Source: WQXF01 sp031553615
GTDB taxonomy: Bacteria > Bacillota > Clostridia > Christensenellales > Aristaeellaceae
DNA length: 42,479 bases
Direction: 5' to 3'
Assembly: GCA_031553615.1 (NCBI GenBank)
Contig: JAVBLJ010000042.1
Location: forward strand, 1-42,479
Shown: in pieces, positions 35,082-42,479 of the stretch
How the letters are laid out: each line of letters starts with the position of its first letter
How positions within the stretch are numbered: the first letter of the stretch is position 1
Position numbers and translations under genes: made by a program
The notes under the pieces: generated by a model
What the model was told of the DNA's origin: nothing
Seen by the model: only the letters and a program-made list of their open reading frames with translations
The model's database searches: none

Positions 35082-36737
35082 TTACGGGGCGACTGGCAGC
35101 TTGGTGGTGTTGCCGGCATCGTAGGCGGCCTTGCGCTCGTCGATGATTTGCTGGTAGCCGGCTTCGAGGTACTTCTTGCACAGCTCGGCGTACAGCGCGT
35201 CAAACTCTTCGGGCTTGCACTTGGTCAGCGCCACGCTGTATTCCTGGTAAAGGCTCAGCAGGGAGGCGGTGAACTCGCTCTCGGCCTCGATGGCGACCGC
35301 GAACACCGGATCGGAATACGCCCAACCCTTGGAGGCGATTTCCTTTTGGATGTTGTAGTTGTCGATCAGCTCCTGGGTGAAATCCTGCGGCAGGCCCTGG
35401 GGCGCGAGGGCGGCGATGGTCTCCTCGGCGGTGCCGACCTTCTTGGAGGCGTGCACAACGCAGGTCATGTCGATGTTCATGTTGTGGTTGAGCATCTCGG
35501 TGCCGCGATAGTCGCCGTTGACCACGGGGCGGCCGCTGGCATCCAGGGTGTAGGTCACGTTCTCAACGCCGTTCTCGATCACGGCCAGGGTCTCGGGCTG
35601 GATCATCCACTCCATGTACATCCAAGCGGCCTTGAGCTGCTCGGGGGTGGCCAGCGAGGAGAAGCCCACGATCATGCCGAAGGGGTTGTCGGCGCGAAGC
35701 TGCGGATAATCGGACACGCCAGCTTCCACTGTGCGGTAGGGGTTGACGACCACCAGCTGTGCGGTGGGGTTGGCCTCGTAGAAGGCGCGCAGGAACTCCA
35801 TGTTGGCGGCAATGTAGCCACCGAAGTAGAGCTTCTTGCCGTTGATGAAATCGGTCTGCCACTGCGAGGAGCCGCCGCTTGCGCCGGCATCCTCAAGCTC
35901 ATACTCGGTGGAGAAGAAGCCCTGGTTGTATTCGGCGTTCTGGCGGCGAAGCAGCCGCTCGGTGGCGTACCAGGTCAGGCTGGCGGTGCCCAGGCTGGAA
36001 TGCATGGCCCACTCCGCCTCGTCCACCGGGTAATTGCGGAAGCCGAAGTTAGCTACGTAAGCGGCCTTGGGCAGCTGCAGGCCGACGGGATGCTCGGCCA
36101 ATCCGGCCTCCTGCACTGCCTTGACGACCTTCACGAACTCTTCGTAGCTCTTGGGCACTTCCAGACCAAGCTGGTCGAGCCAATCCTTGCGCATGAATTC
36201 GACGTAGGTGAAGGGGGTATTGTAGTAGGGGCGCTCGGTCAGCACGAAGTAATCCTTGCCGCCGATGGCGGTGTAGGAAAGCTGGTTGTTGTCGACCATG
36301 GCCTGGTAGAAGGTCGGCGCGACGGCGGCGAACTCCTCCAGGTTGATTTCCTGCATGGCGCCATCGTTGGCCCATTGCGCAACCTTGGGGTAGTCGTATT
36401 CCATCATGATGGTGGGGGTCTCGCCGCCCGCGATCAGCAGGTTGTACTTGGTCATCACGTCGCCGCGGGGGATGGCCACGTACTTCACGTCGATGTTGTA
36501 CTTATCGCCGAATTCCTTCTGCACCCACTGGGTCCAGTAGTTATCGTCGACCGGGGGATAGCCTTCCTTGGAACGGTCGTACACCGGGACCGTGATGCTT
36601 ACGCGGTTTTCGAAGGCAACCAGGTGCGCGGGGGAAGCGCCAGCGGCGGCAACCGCAGGCTCGGTGGCCAGCGCGGCCAGCGGCAGCATGGAAACGAACA
36701 GCGCCACCATGAGCAGGATCGAGAATACCTTCTTCAT
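35082..36737 (-). CDS. Extracellular solute-binding protein (LplA/YtcQ type)
   Basis: Binding protein of a carbohydrate ABC transporter of the LplABC/YtcQ-YteP-YtcP class, used for complex oligosaccharides such as unsaturated rhamnogalacturonides in Bacillus. 551 residues. The signal peptide VFSILLMVALFVSMLPLAALA ends without a lipobox cysteine. Family features include DNYWTQWVQKEFG, the DVMTKYNLLIAGGETPTIM segment, EFMRKDWLDQLGLEVPKSYEEF, and the C-terminal EFDALYAELCKKYLEAGYQ with IIDERKAAYDA. AGGAGTGTAG precedes the ATG. It lies between the permease genes and GH105. Confidence 0.93.
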   Translation of the reverse strand: MKKVFSILLMVALFVSMLPLAALATEPAVAAAGASPAHLVAFENRVSITVPVYDRSKEGYPPVDDNYWTQWVQKEFGDKYNIDVKYVAIPRGDVMTKYNLLIAGGETPTIMMEYDYPKVAQWANDGAMQEINLEEFAAVAPTFYQAMVDNNQLSYTAIGGKDYFVLTERPYYNTPFTYVEFMRKDWLDQLGLEVPKSYEEFVKVVKAVQEAGLAEHPVGLQLPKAAYVANFGFRNYPVDEAEWAMHSSLGTASLTWYATERLLRRQNAEYNQGFFSTEYELEDAGASGGSSQWQTDFINGKKLYFGGYIAANMEFLRAFYEANPTAQLVVVNPYRTVEAGVSDYPQLRADNPFGMIVGFSSLATPEQLKAAWMYMEWMIQPETLAVIENGVENVTYTLDASGRPVVNGDYRGTEMLNHNMNIDMTCVVHASKKVGTAEETIAALAPQGLPQDFTQELIDNYNIQKEIASKGWAYSDPVFAVAIEAESEFTASLLSLYQEYSVALTKCKPEEFDALYAELCKKYLEAGYQQIIDERKAAYDAGNTTKLPVAP

Positions 36738-36779
36738 TCGTCTACACTCCTTCTGTTTGTCGATGCGTGGGAACCTTCA

Positions 36780-37691
36780 TCAACCCTTGACCGCCCCGAT
36801 CATTACGCCCTTCACGAAGTGTTTTTGCACGAAGGGGTAGATGAGCAGGATGGGCAGGGTGGCGAACATAACGATGGCGGCCTGCAGCACCTCGGGGGTG
36901 CTGGTGATCGCCGAGCCTTCCGAAAGGCTGATCGCGTCTGCGCCGGAGTTCAGCACCATGTTGGAGAGCAGGTACTGAATGGGCTGCAGCGCCTTGGTGG
37001 TAATGAAGTAGCGGGCGTCGGCATAGGCGTTCCAACGGCCTACCGCATAGAACAGCGAAAGGGTGGCGATGATGGGCTTCGAAAGCGGCAGCACGATGCG
37101 GAACAGGATTTGGAAGTTCGATGCGCCATCGAGAAAGGCGGCTTCCTCCAAGCTATCGGGGATGGTGGACTGGATGAAGCTGCGCATGATCAGCATGTTG
37201 TAGGGCGAAAAGGCCAGGGGCAGGATCAGCACCCACATGGAGTTCAGCAGCCCCAAATCCTTGAACAGCAGGTATTCGGGGATCAAACCCGCCGAGAAGT
37301 ACAGCGTAAAGAGGATGAGCAGCGAGGCCGTCTTGCGGCCCAGCAGCCGCTTGCGCGAGAGCGGATAGGCCGCGCAGGTGGTTACGATCATACCGATGAC
37401 GGTGAACAGCAGGGTGACCAGCACGCTGTAGAGCATGGAGTGGGTTAGCTGACCATCGCGAAAAATCGAATTGTACGCATCGAAATTGATGCCCTTGGGC
37501 CATAGGTAGACCGACTTGGCCAGCACCGCCGTGTTGCTGGAGATCGATTTGACCGCCACATGCAAAAAGGGCAGGATGCAGGTCAGGCAGAGCAGCAGGA
37601 TGACGAAGGCGATGACGAAATCGCCAATTCGAATGCGGTTAACGCCGGAGAAATCGCTCTTTCGGGAGCGCGAGACTGTCTGGGCGTTCAT
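36780..37691 (-). CDS. Carbohydrate ABC transporter permease (LplC/YtcP type)
   Basis: Integral membrane subunit of the same transporter; MalG-like. Six hydrophobic segments. The N-terminal IGDFVIAFVILLLCLTCILPFLHV is typical, as are GRKTASLLILFTLYFSAGLIPEYLL, SPYNMLIMRSFIQSTIPDSLEEAAFLDGASN (EAA loop that contacts the ATPase) and FVQKHFVKGVMIGAVKG at the C-terminus, a strong LplC signature. 303 residues. No ATPase gene is in this operon; such transporters commonly share a MsmK-type ATPase encoded elsewhere. Confidence 0.94.
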   Translation of the reverse strand: MNAQTVSRSRKSDFSGVNRIRIGDFVIAFVILLLCLTCILPFLHVAVKSISSNTAVLAKSVYLWPKGINFDAYNSIFRDGQLTHSMLYSVLVTLLFTVIGMIVTTCAAYPLSRKRLLGRKTASLLILFTLYFSAGLIPEYLLFKDLGLLNSMWVLILPLAFSPYNMLIMRSFIQSTIPDSLEEAAFLDGASNFQILFRIVLPLSKPIIATLSLFYAVGRWNAYADARYFITTKALQPIQYLLSNMVLNSGADAISLSEGSAITSTPEVLQAAIVMFATLPILLIYPFVQKHFVKGVMIGAVKG

Positions 37692-37704
37692 GCGCTCACC
37701 TCCA

Positions 37705-38667
37705 CTATATTAGGCCGTTCTCGCCTAGCGATTTGGCTACCCGATCGGCCGCTATTACCAGCAGGAAGCCCACCAGCGATTGGAACAGGCCTACGGCGGT
37801 GGCATTGCTGAAGTTGCCGCCCGCAATACCCTTTTCGAAGATGTAGATGGCCAGCTGGTATTGATAATCCTTGACCAGTACATTGCCAAAGGCGCTGAGC
37901 CGCTCGAAGTTGGAACCCATGATGCGACCCAGGTTCATGATGAGCAGGGTCACGGTGGTGGCGCGGATGCCCGGCAGGGTCACGTGCCAAATCTTGCGCC
38001 AGCGGTTGGCTCCGTCCACCGTGGCGGCCTCGTAGAGCTCGGGGCTGATGCCGGTCATGGCGGCCAGGTAAATGATGGAGCCCCAGCCCATGTTTTGCCA
38101 AACGCCCATGAGCAGATAGGTGACTGCCCAGTGATTCTTTTCCGTCAGGAAGGGGATGCCCTTATCGATGAGGCCGGAGTTCATGAGCACGATGTTGATG
38201 AGCCCGGTTTCGGGCTTGAAGAGCGAATAGGCGACGCTGGCGATGATGACCCAGCTGAGGAAATGCGGCAGGTACAGTACGGTCTGCGAAAGCTTCTTGA
38301 ACCGGTTGAAGCGCAGCTCGTTGAGCATGAGCGCCAGGATGATGGGCACCGGGAAGCCGATGAGCAGATCGAGGAAATTGAAGGTGAGCGAGTTCTTGAG
38401 GGCGCGGGAGAAGTCGGCATCCTTGAATATTTTGGCGAAGGTGCCAAACCCGACCCAGGCGCTGCCCGCATAGCCCTTGGCGGGCTTGTAGTTCATAAAG
38501 GCGATGCGCAGCCCCGGATAGGCGGCATACTTGAAGATGATGACGAATGCAATGGGCAAGAGCAGCAGCAGGTACAGCTGCCAATCGCGCACGAAGGCGG
38601 AGCGCAGCGTGCTGCCAAACGAAGGCGCGTGCCGGGAGAGCGAACGATCAATCGAAGGTTGAAGCAT
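37705..38667 (-). CDS. Carbohydrate ABC transporter permease (LplB/YteP type)
   Basis: First gene of the operon; MalF-like permease partner. Six spans beginning WQLYLLLLLPIAFVIIFKYAAYPGLRIAF, then FKDADFSRALKNSLTFNFLDLLIGFP, LLMGVWQNMGWGSIIYLAAMTGI and the EAA loop ELYEAATVDGANRWRKIWHVTLPG, ending VGLFQSLVGFLLVIAADRVAK. 320 residues from ATG 38667, which has TTAAGGAGGG upstream. Divergent from the AraC gene, whose product probably activates this operon. Confidence 0.94.
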   Translation of the reverse strand: MLQPSIDRSLSRHAPSFGSTLRSAFVRDWQLYLLLLLPIAFVIIFKYAAYPGLRIAFMNYKPAKGYAGSAWVGFGTFAKIFKDADFSRALKNSLTFNFLDLLIGFPVPIILALMLNELRFNRFKKLSQTVLYLPHFLSWVIIASVAYSLFKPETGLINIVLMNSGLIDKGIPFLTEKNHWAVTYLLMGVWQNMGWGSIIYLAAMTGISPELYEAATVDGANRWRKIWHVTLPGIRATTVTLLIMNLGRIMGSNFERLSAFGNVLVKDYQYQLAIYIFEKGIAGGNFSNATAVGLFQSLVGFLLVIAADRVAKSLGENGLI

Positions 38668-38786
38668 TAAATCCCTCCTTAACGGCATTCCCGGTAAAGG
38701 ACATTCCTAGTAAAGAAATTTTTTATTGAGAGGGTGTGCAAAATAGAGCTTGCGTTTTATGCAAACTGCTATGATTCATTGCCCAC

Positions 38787-38816
38787 ATTATAGCCCGTTT
38801 AACAAGGACAATTCAA
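38787..38816 (-). promoter_or_regulatory. Candidate promoter of the lplB-GH112 operon
   Basis: On the minus strand: TTGAAT (38816-38811), 18-base spacer, perfect TATAAT (38792-38787). The leader before lplB would be about 112 bases. TGCAAA(A) occurs at 38737, 38760 and 38839 around it. The 325-base intergenic region is AT-rich. Confidence 0.6.
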
Positions 38817-38944
38817 TACACATATCGATTACAAATCATGCAAAAACGACCTTTTATTTTTGTGAGGCGCATGGAAAGACAGGGAAAATGGGCAGAAACC
38901 GCAGGTTCTGTTGCCAAAACTGGCTGATTTATGATTGATTATGA

Positions 38945-38973
38945 TTGAAATGCATGTGTCGGTGCGCTATACT
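38945..38973 (+). promoter_or_regulatory. Promoter of the AraC-family gene
   Basis: TTGAAA (38945-38950), 17-base spacer, TATACT (38968-38973). The expected start point is about 38980, only about 13 bases before the TTG start chosen for the gene. Confidence 0.7.
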
Positions 38974-38992
38974 GGGCGGAGGGGGTGAGGGT

Positions 38993-39943
38993 TTGGCGCG
39001 CAAAGCGAGGCAAGTTATTGAATACCGCGTATACGAGCTGATGCTCGATTTCCCTGTGCTGCTGCATAGCGGCGACAAGTGGCGGATTTCGCCCGTGAAG
39101 AGCGGCCGACTGCACTTCCATAATTGCTTGGAGATTGGCATCTGCCACAGCGACAGCGGTACGTTGGAGGTGCGCGATGCGCCGCTCACCTTTCGCGCCG
39201 GCGATGTGACGGTGATTCCCCGGCATGTGCCGCACACCACCTACTCCTCGCCCCAAACGGCCAGCCTGTGGTCGTTTATTTTCCTGGATTTTCGCAGGCT
39301 GCTCAGCGAGATGGTGAAGACCCAGGAGGATTTTGAACTTACTTCGGTCTCCGAACAAGGCTTCGTCTACCTGCTGGATCAGCAGCAGTACCCCAAGGCG
39401 CACTTCCTCATTATGACCCTGCTGGACGAGCTGCGCGAGCAGCGCAACAACTACCGCATCACGGTGAAGGCGCTGAGTACCGCCCTGTATTTTGAACTGC
39501 TGCGCATCGAGCATTCGAAGGCGGCGGGCGCTTCCAAGCCAGCGGCCAATGCCAAGGATGGTTTTGTGATTACCCCCGCGCTCAATCATATCAATGCCAA
39601 CTATATGACCAGAATTGACATCGACGAGTTGGCGGCCATGTGCCACCTGAGCACCACCCACTTCCGGAGACTCTTCCTATCCATTATGGGCACCTCGCCG
39701 CTTAGCTTCATCACGACGACGCGCATCGACCGGGCGGCCACGCTGCTGAGAACGACCGAGGATTCCATCGCATTGGTCGCGGAGGCTGTGGGGTTCGCCT
39801 CGGCTTCCAGCTTCAACCGCTTTTTTATGCGGATTGTCGGCGTTACTCCTTCGGATTACCGGAAGCTCGATGCGCAGAACGCCGAGAACCCAGAAAAGAG
39901 GAGCATACTGCAATTGAGCGGTTGGGTGGAGCCCGATCCGTGA
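38993..39943 (+). CDS. AraC-family transcriptional regulator
   Basis: Sugar-responsive regulator with an N-terminal cupin-like sensor (about 30-130; LHFHNCLEIGICHSDSG, FRAGDVTVIPRHVPHTTY) and a C-terminal double-HTH AraC domain (about 205-305; IDIDELAAMCHLSTTHFRRLF and IALVAEAVGFASASSFNRFF, then GVTPSDYRK). I place the start at TTG 38993 (316 residues) because GGAGGGGG lies at 38978-38985 and a consensus promoter occupies 38945-38973, which rules out starts inside it. Divergent from the lplB operon, so it probably activates that operon with an imported pectic sugar as effector (inference). Confidence 0.9.
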   Translation: MARKARQVIEYRVYELMLDFPVLLHSGDKWRISPVKSGRLHFHNCLEIGICHSDSGTLEVRDAPLTFRAGDVTVIPRHVPHTTYSSPQTASLWSFIFLDFRRLLSEMVKTQEDFELTSVSEQGFVYLLDQQQYPKAHFLIMTLLDELREQRNNYRITVKALSTALYFELLRIEHSKAAGASKPAANAKDGFVITPALNHINANYMTRIDIDELAAMCHLSTTHFRRLFLSIMGTSPLSFITTTRIDRAATLLRTTEDSIALVAEAVGFASASSFNRFFMRIVGVTPSDYRKLDAQNAENPEKRSILQLSGWVEPDP

Positions 39944-40162
39944 GCGGCGCGAGCCGCCTTGCTCCAAGCGCACACAGCGCACAATCGTACGTTTGACTGG
40001 GGGGAGCTGGACTGGTTACAATGCAAGGGCGACCCACCTCCGTGCGAGCAGACAGAGAGAACACAAAGAATTCTCAATGAGCCTTTGTTTTTCGAGAGAT
40101 TGCGTGATTATACCCATAAATACCAACTGGCATGGACAGCATCAGAAACCTGAGGCTGCTAA

Positions 40163-40582
40163 TGCGCAGGCTTCCGTGGTGAGTATACCCATGAATGCAT
40201 AGCCTCGGTGCCGCGCCGCAGCTGGTGCAACAACGACCTGATTGAGACGCTGGCGGATCTGATGCTGTTGCGAGGTGCACCGGAATACCTGCGCAGTGAT
40301 AACGGCAGCGAGTTCACGGCCAAGAAAGTTCGCCGATGGTTGCAGCACGCGGGCGTGATTACAGCCTACATTGAACCGGGCAGTCCCTGGGAAAACGGAT
40401 ATATCGAGAGCTTCAACGGTCGGATGCGCGATGAGTTTCTCAATGGGGAGCTGTTTGGCAGCATGTATGAAGCTCAGGTGCTGATCGCTCGTTGGGTGCA
40501 ATACTACAACACGATTCGTCCACACTCCAGCCTGGGCGGTAGACCACCCGCCCCACAAACGGTCGTCCCCCTGTCTGCCTGA
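40163..40582 (+). pseudogene. IS3-family transposase OrfB, C-terminal fragment
   Basis: Integrase core of an IS3-family transposase. The frame opens after a stop at 40160-40162 and begins mid-protein with GEYTHECIASV; the conserved blocks then follow: DLIETLADLMLLRGAPEYLRS with D in SDNGSEFTAK (second catalytic aspartate), and GSPWENGYIESFNGRMRDEF with the catalytic glutamate, ending RPHSSLGGRPPAPQT. The first catalytic aspartate, the N-terminal half and OrfA are missing. The stretch around RRSWCNND departs from homologs and may hold small indels. A dead remnant. The 219 bases between the AraC gene and this fragment hold nothing recognisable. Confidence 0.85.
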
Positions 40583-40590
40583 GCGAGGGT

Positions 40591-40665
40591 ACGGTTTTGC
40601 CGGCTGGCCGTCAAGGGTCATGATGAACGGCTTCGCCGCCCTTGACGACCACCCGGCAAAACCGT
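40591..40665. repeat. Long inverted repeat (27-bp arms)
   Basis: Left arm 40591-40617 pairs with right arm 40639-40665 at 25 of 27 positions (mismatches at 40604/40652 and 40608/40648), with a 21-base loop. The arms begin ACGGTTTTGCCGG and end CCGGCAAAACCGT. No T-run follows. It lies between the IS3 fragment and the AT-rich TagB/F-like gene. Confidence 0.88.
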
Positions 40666-40855
40666 CTATCGCATCCAAGCAGACAAGGGATTTCCCTGTC
40701 GGTTCTCGAACTCGACTAACATTGATCCTGGACATGTTTTCGGGGGCACGTCAAGGTTTCTCGCTTTCGTGCATCTGGCTTGCATCTTTGTCCGGCTCGC
40801 TTGATTATGCAGTCCATATGACTTTTGAAACACGCCCTAGGAAGAGGAACGGCTA

Positions 40856-42109
40856 ATGAGAATTATTTTGAACGATTTGCGAACTATATTTAGGATTATC
40901 ATATGTTCTTTTATTAATTTGGCTGTTTATGTCGTCGGCTTTGTTATCCGACGAAATAAAAAAATACTGCTTTTTGGTGCATGGATGGGTGAAAAGTTCG
41001 CCGACAATTCCAGATTTCTGTATCAATATTTGCACCAGAATAAAGATAATTATGCTTTGGAGAAGGTGATCTGGGTAACGCGTAATCCGAAAGTTAATAC
41101 TTTTCTAAATGCAAGTGGGTTTGAATCTTATCTGATTGGTACAAGAGGAAGCACATATTGGCATCTAAAGGCTGGGATTCATATTCTTTGCAATATATCA
41201 GCACAAGCTGGTATCTACAGCCCGGATATTGATGTATGTTTATCAGCCGGTGCACGCAAAGTGCAATTGTGGCATGGTGTTGGCATTAAAGCCGTTGGAT
41301 CAACAGCAAATGCCACTTCAAATCTCAAAAATGGAAGAAGTAAGTGGTTGGTTAGGGCTGCCAATACAGTCCCTTTAAGAAAGGCTGGCTATTTGGGGTG
41401 CTGGGGAGAGCCAAAGATTCTATGTACTAGCGCTTTAAATGCTTCTATTAATTCGGAGAATTTGAAAATCCACAAAGAAAATACATTTGTTTCGACTTAT
41501 CCTAGGTATTGTTCCTGTACATTTTTGCTCCAAGATGAGCTGGATGTGCTTAAGAAAATGCAAGAGTACTCAATTTCCATTCTATATCTACCTACGTTTC
41601 GAGATGCTGAGAGTAGTTATAAGATGCCGCTAGAAGGCAATCATTTCATCAGCTATCTTGAACGAAATAATATTTTGTGGATTCAGAAACCACATCAAGC
41701 AGAATCAAGGTGGAGCATGAACGCAAATAGTTCGTGCGTATTGGAATTGAGTGCAACCTTTGATGTGAATTGTATCCTTAGACAGGTGGATATCATTATT
41801 TCTGATTATTCGTCAGCAGCTTTTGATGCTGCTTTTCTAGAGAAACCGGTGATTATGTATGTGCCTGACTTAGATGAGTTTGTTAGGGGAGGCAATGGGC
41901 TTCTGTATGATTTGAGAGTGTTCTGTCCTGCTTTGCTTGCGTTTGATCAGAGTGAAGTCCAATCAATGATTCAGGATACTCTGGAGGGAAAATATTTTTC
42001 AGATGATAGAGCGGAGACTCTGTGGAGGATCCGAAAGGATTTCTTTGATAACAGGACAGCAGATTATGAAAAAATATGGAACGATGTGCTTGCGGCAATT
42101 GGATCTTAG
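40856..42109 (+). CDS. CDP-glycerol glycerophosphotransferase family protein (TagB/TagF-like)
   Basis: Family that adds glycerol phosphate or ribitol phosphate units to teichoic acid or capsule precursors at the inner membrane face. One N-terminal hydrophobic segment (FRIIICSFINLAVYVVGFVI), then the glycosyltransferase-B-like domain: KILLFGAWMGEKFADNSRFL, VQLWHGVGIKAVGS (active-site histidine region, about residues 135-150), ILYLPTFRDAES, and IIISDYSSAAFDAAFLEKPVIMY (phosphate-binding DYSS). 417 residues. Composition and codon use are strikingly AT-rich against the GC-rich surroundings, and IS remnants flank it on both sides; acquisition by transfer is likely. The exact polymer is unknown. 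Confidence 0.88.
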   Translation: MRIILNDLRTIFRIIICSFINLAVYVVGFVIRRNKKILLFGAWMGEKFADNSRFLYQYLHQNKDNYALEKVIWVTRNPKVNTFLNASGFESYLIGTRGSTYWHLKAGIHILCNISAQAGIYSPDIDVCLSAGARKVQLWHGVGIKAVGSTANATSNLKNGRSKWLVRAANTVPLRKAGYLGCWGEPKILCTSALNASINSENLKIHKENTFVSTYPRYCSCTFLLQDELDVLKKMQEYSISILYLPTFRDAESSYKMPLEGNHFISYLERNNILWIQKPHQAESRWSMNANSSCVLELSATFDVNCILRQVDIIISDYSSAAFDAAFLEKPVIMYVPDLDEFVRGGNGLLYDLRVFCPALLAFDQSEVQSMIQDTLEGKYFSDDRAETLWRIRKDFFDNRTADYEKIWNDVLAAIGS

Positions 42110-42118
42110 AGCCTATAT

Positions 42119-42265
42119 TCACAAACGTTTGAGTAAGGTGTGCAGGTGGGAGATCTTGACGGTAGCTTCAGCGGAAGCGGTAGTGATCTCGTAGTCCTTA
42201 CTGAGGCGGCGAGAGTTGTTGAGCCAACCGAAAGTGCGCTCGACGACCCAGCGCCAAGAAGCCTG
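42119..42265 (-). pseudogene. IS5-family transposase C-terminal remnant
   Basis: On the minus strand the 48 codons up to TGA (42121-42119) read ASWRWVVERTFGWLNNSRRL followed by SKDYEITTASAEA and a LLKRL end. This is the well-known WVVERTFGWL...RRLSKDYE end of IS5/IS1182-like transposases. The frame is cut by a TAA at 42268-42266, where IS5 similarity stops, so the rest of the gene is missing. Confidence 0.85.
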
Positions 42266-42479
42266 TTAAAAATTTCTGTAAGGGGAGCCTTCTGTGTAGG
42301 TGAATGAAACGTAAGCGTCAAATTCGACCGCACCTAACTGACCCAGCCCCCGAGCGTTGTACCAGTTTCAAAGTTAGTGAGGATATGGTAAACTAACGAA
42401 AAGGAGCTGGAAGAAATGGGGAAATCAAATTACACGGTGGAGCAGATCATTATCAAGCTACGCGAAGAAGAATTGAGCT
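42264..42479 (+). mobile_element. Probable left end of an IS3-family element (truncated by window edge)
   Basis: Similarity to the IS5 remnant stops at 42265. A sequence starting TGTTAAAAATTTCTGT (42264 onward; IS3 elements commonly begin with TG) leads after about 150 bases to an IS3-type orfA. The boundary is inferred from where the IS5 frame breaks. The other end is outside the window. Confidence 0.45.
42416..42479 (+). CDS. IS3-family transposase OrfA, N-terminal start (truncated by window edge)
   Basis: ATG 42416 follows AAAGGAG by about 10 bases and opens a frame to the window end. The 21 residues, beginning MGKSNYTVEQIIIKLREEEL, match the start of IS3-type OrfA helix-turn-helix proteins, which typically begin KxxxTxEQIIxxLREAE. 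Only the first helix is visible. Confidence 0.7.
   Translation, partial: MGKSNYTVEQIIIKLREEELS

Noticed and set aside
34917..37448. An 843-codon open frame antisense to the binding protein and permease genes
   Set aside because: It runs across three real genes and their boundaries, is Gly/Val/His-biased, and has no family resemblance.
39959..40153. A 64-codon open frame between the AraC gene and the IS3 fragment
   Set aside because: No ribosome site, no recognisable domain. A YTH-containing stretch resembles the start of the IS3 fragment downstream (40104-40124 versus 40179-40199, 17 of 21 bases alike), but that is too short to claim a second transposase copy.
42106..42333. A 75-codon minus-strand open frame at the right end
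   Set aside because: It is out of frame with the IS5 transposase remnant, whose own frame gives the recognisable motif.

Overview
The window reads as a chromosomal segment of an endospore-forming member of the Bacillota (class Clostridia more likely than Bacilli). It carries spoIIGA, sigE, sigG, a YlmC/YmxH-family gene, spoIVB, spo0A and dacF, plus strong AGGAGG-type ribosome binding sites. By eye the DNA is GC-rich (about 60%) up to roughly position 39,950, and one later gene (40,856-42,109) is clearly AT-rich. Species cannot be named from the sequence alone.

Layout. 1-5,000: 3' end of the primary sigma factor gene with its terminator, a small SH3-like remnant, a minus-strand secreted protein of unknown function, then trmK, a Nif3-family gene, a coiled-coil/zinc-ribbon gene and the RNase P RNA with a clear promoter and terminator. 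5,000-7,500: rpsB, tsf, pyrH (frr is not next). 7,500-11,300: a PEBP-family secreted protein facing the sporulation block spoIIGA-sigE-sigG-ylmC. 11,300-17,300: a minus-strand opp-type ABC transporter operon (oppB-C-D-F-A). 17,500-20,600: nrdR, spoIVB, spo0A. 20,700-24,200: deoB-punA-dacF, the order known from Bacillus drm-punA-dacF but without spoIIA following. 24,300-24,900: a YcxB-like membrane protein on the minus strand.

25,000-31,700: a hexuronate cluster, with TRAP transporter dctPQM, a GntR/FCD regulator, mannonate dehydratase uxuA and fructuronate reductase uxuB. A UxuR-like palindrome sits before dctP. 31,700-39,950: a minus-strand cluster facing it, with an Lpl-type ABC transporter (lplB, lplC, solute-binding protein), a GH105 unsaturated uronyl hydrolase and a GH112 galactoside phosphorylase, divergent from an AraC regulator. 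Together these suggest import of pectic rhamnogalacturonan fragments, removal of the unsaturated uronate, phosphorolysis of the galactosyl-rhamnose unit, and uronate catabolism next door.

39,950-42,479: a mobile-element graveyard. It holds an IS3-family transposase fragment, a long inverted repeat, an AT-rich TagB/TagF-like glycerophosphotransferase gene, an IS5-family transposase remnant, and the start of another IS3-type orfA running off the end.

The regulatory sites fit together well. I see a sigma-F/G-type promoter before sigG, a sigma-H promoter overlapping a 0A box before spo0A, 0A boxes with a TATAAT before spoIIGA, and an NrdR box over the nrdR -10 element. No tRNA genes, rRNA genes or CRISPR arrays were seen. 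Nothing here is demonstrably a wholly new system; the most interesting unit is the paired uronate/galactosyl-rhamnose cluster with its candidate operators.
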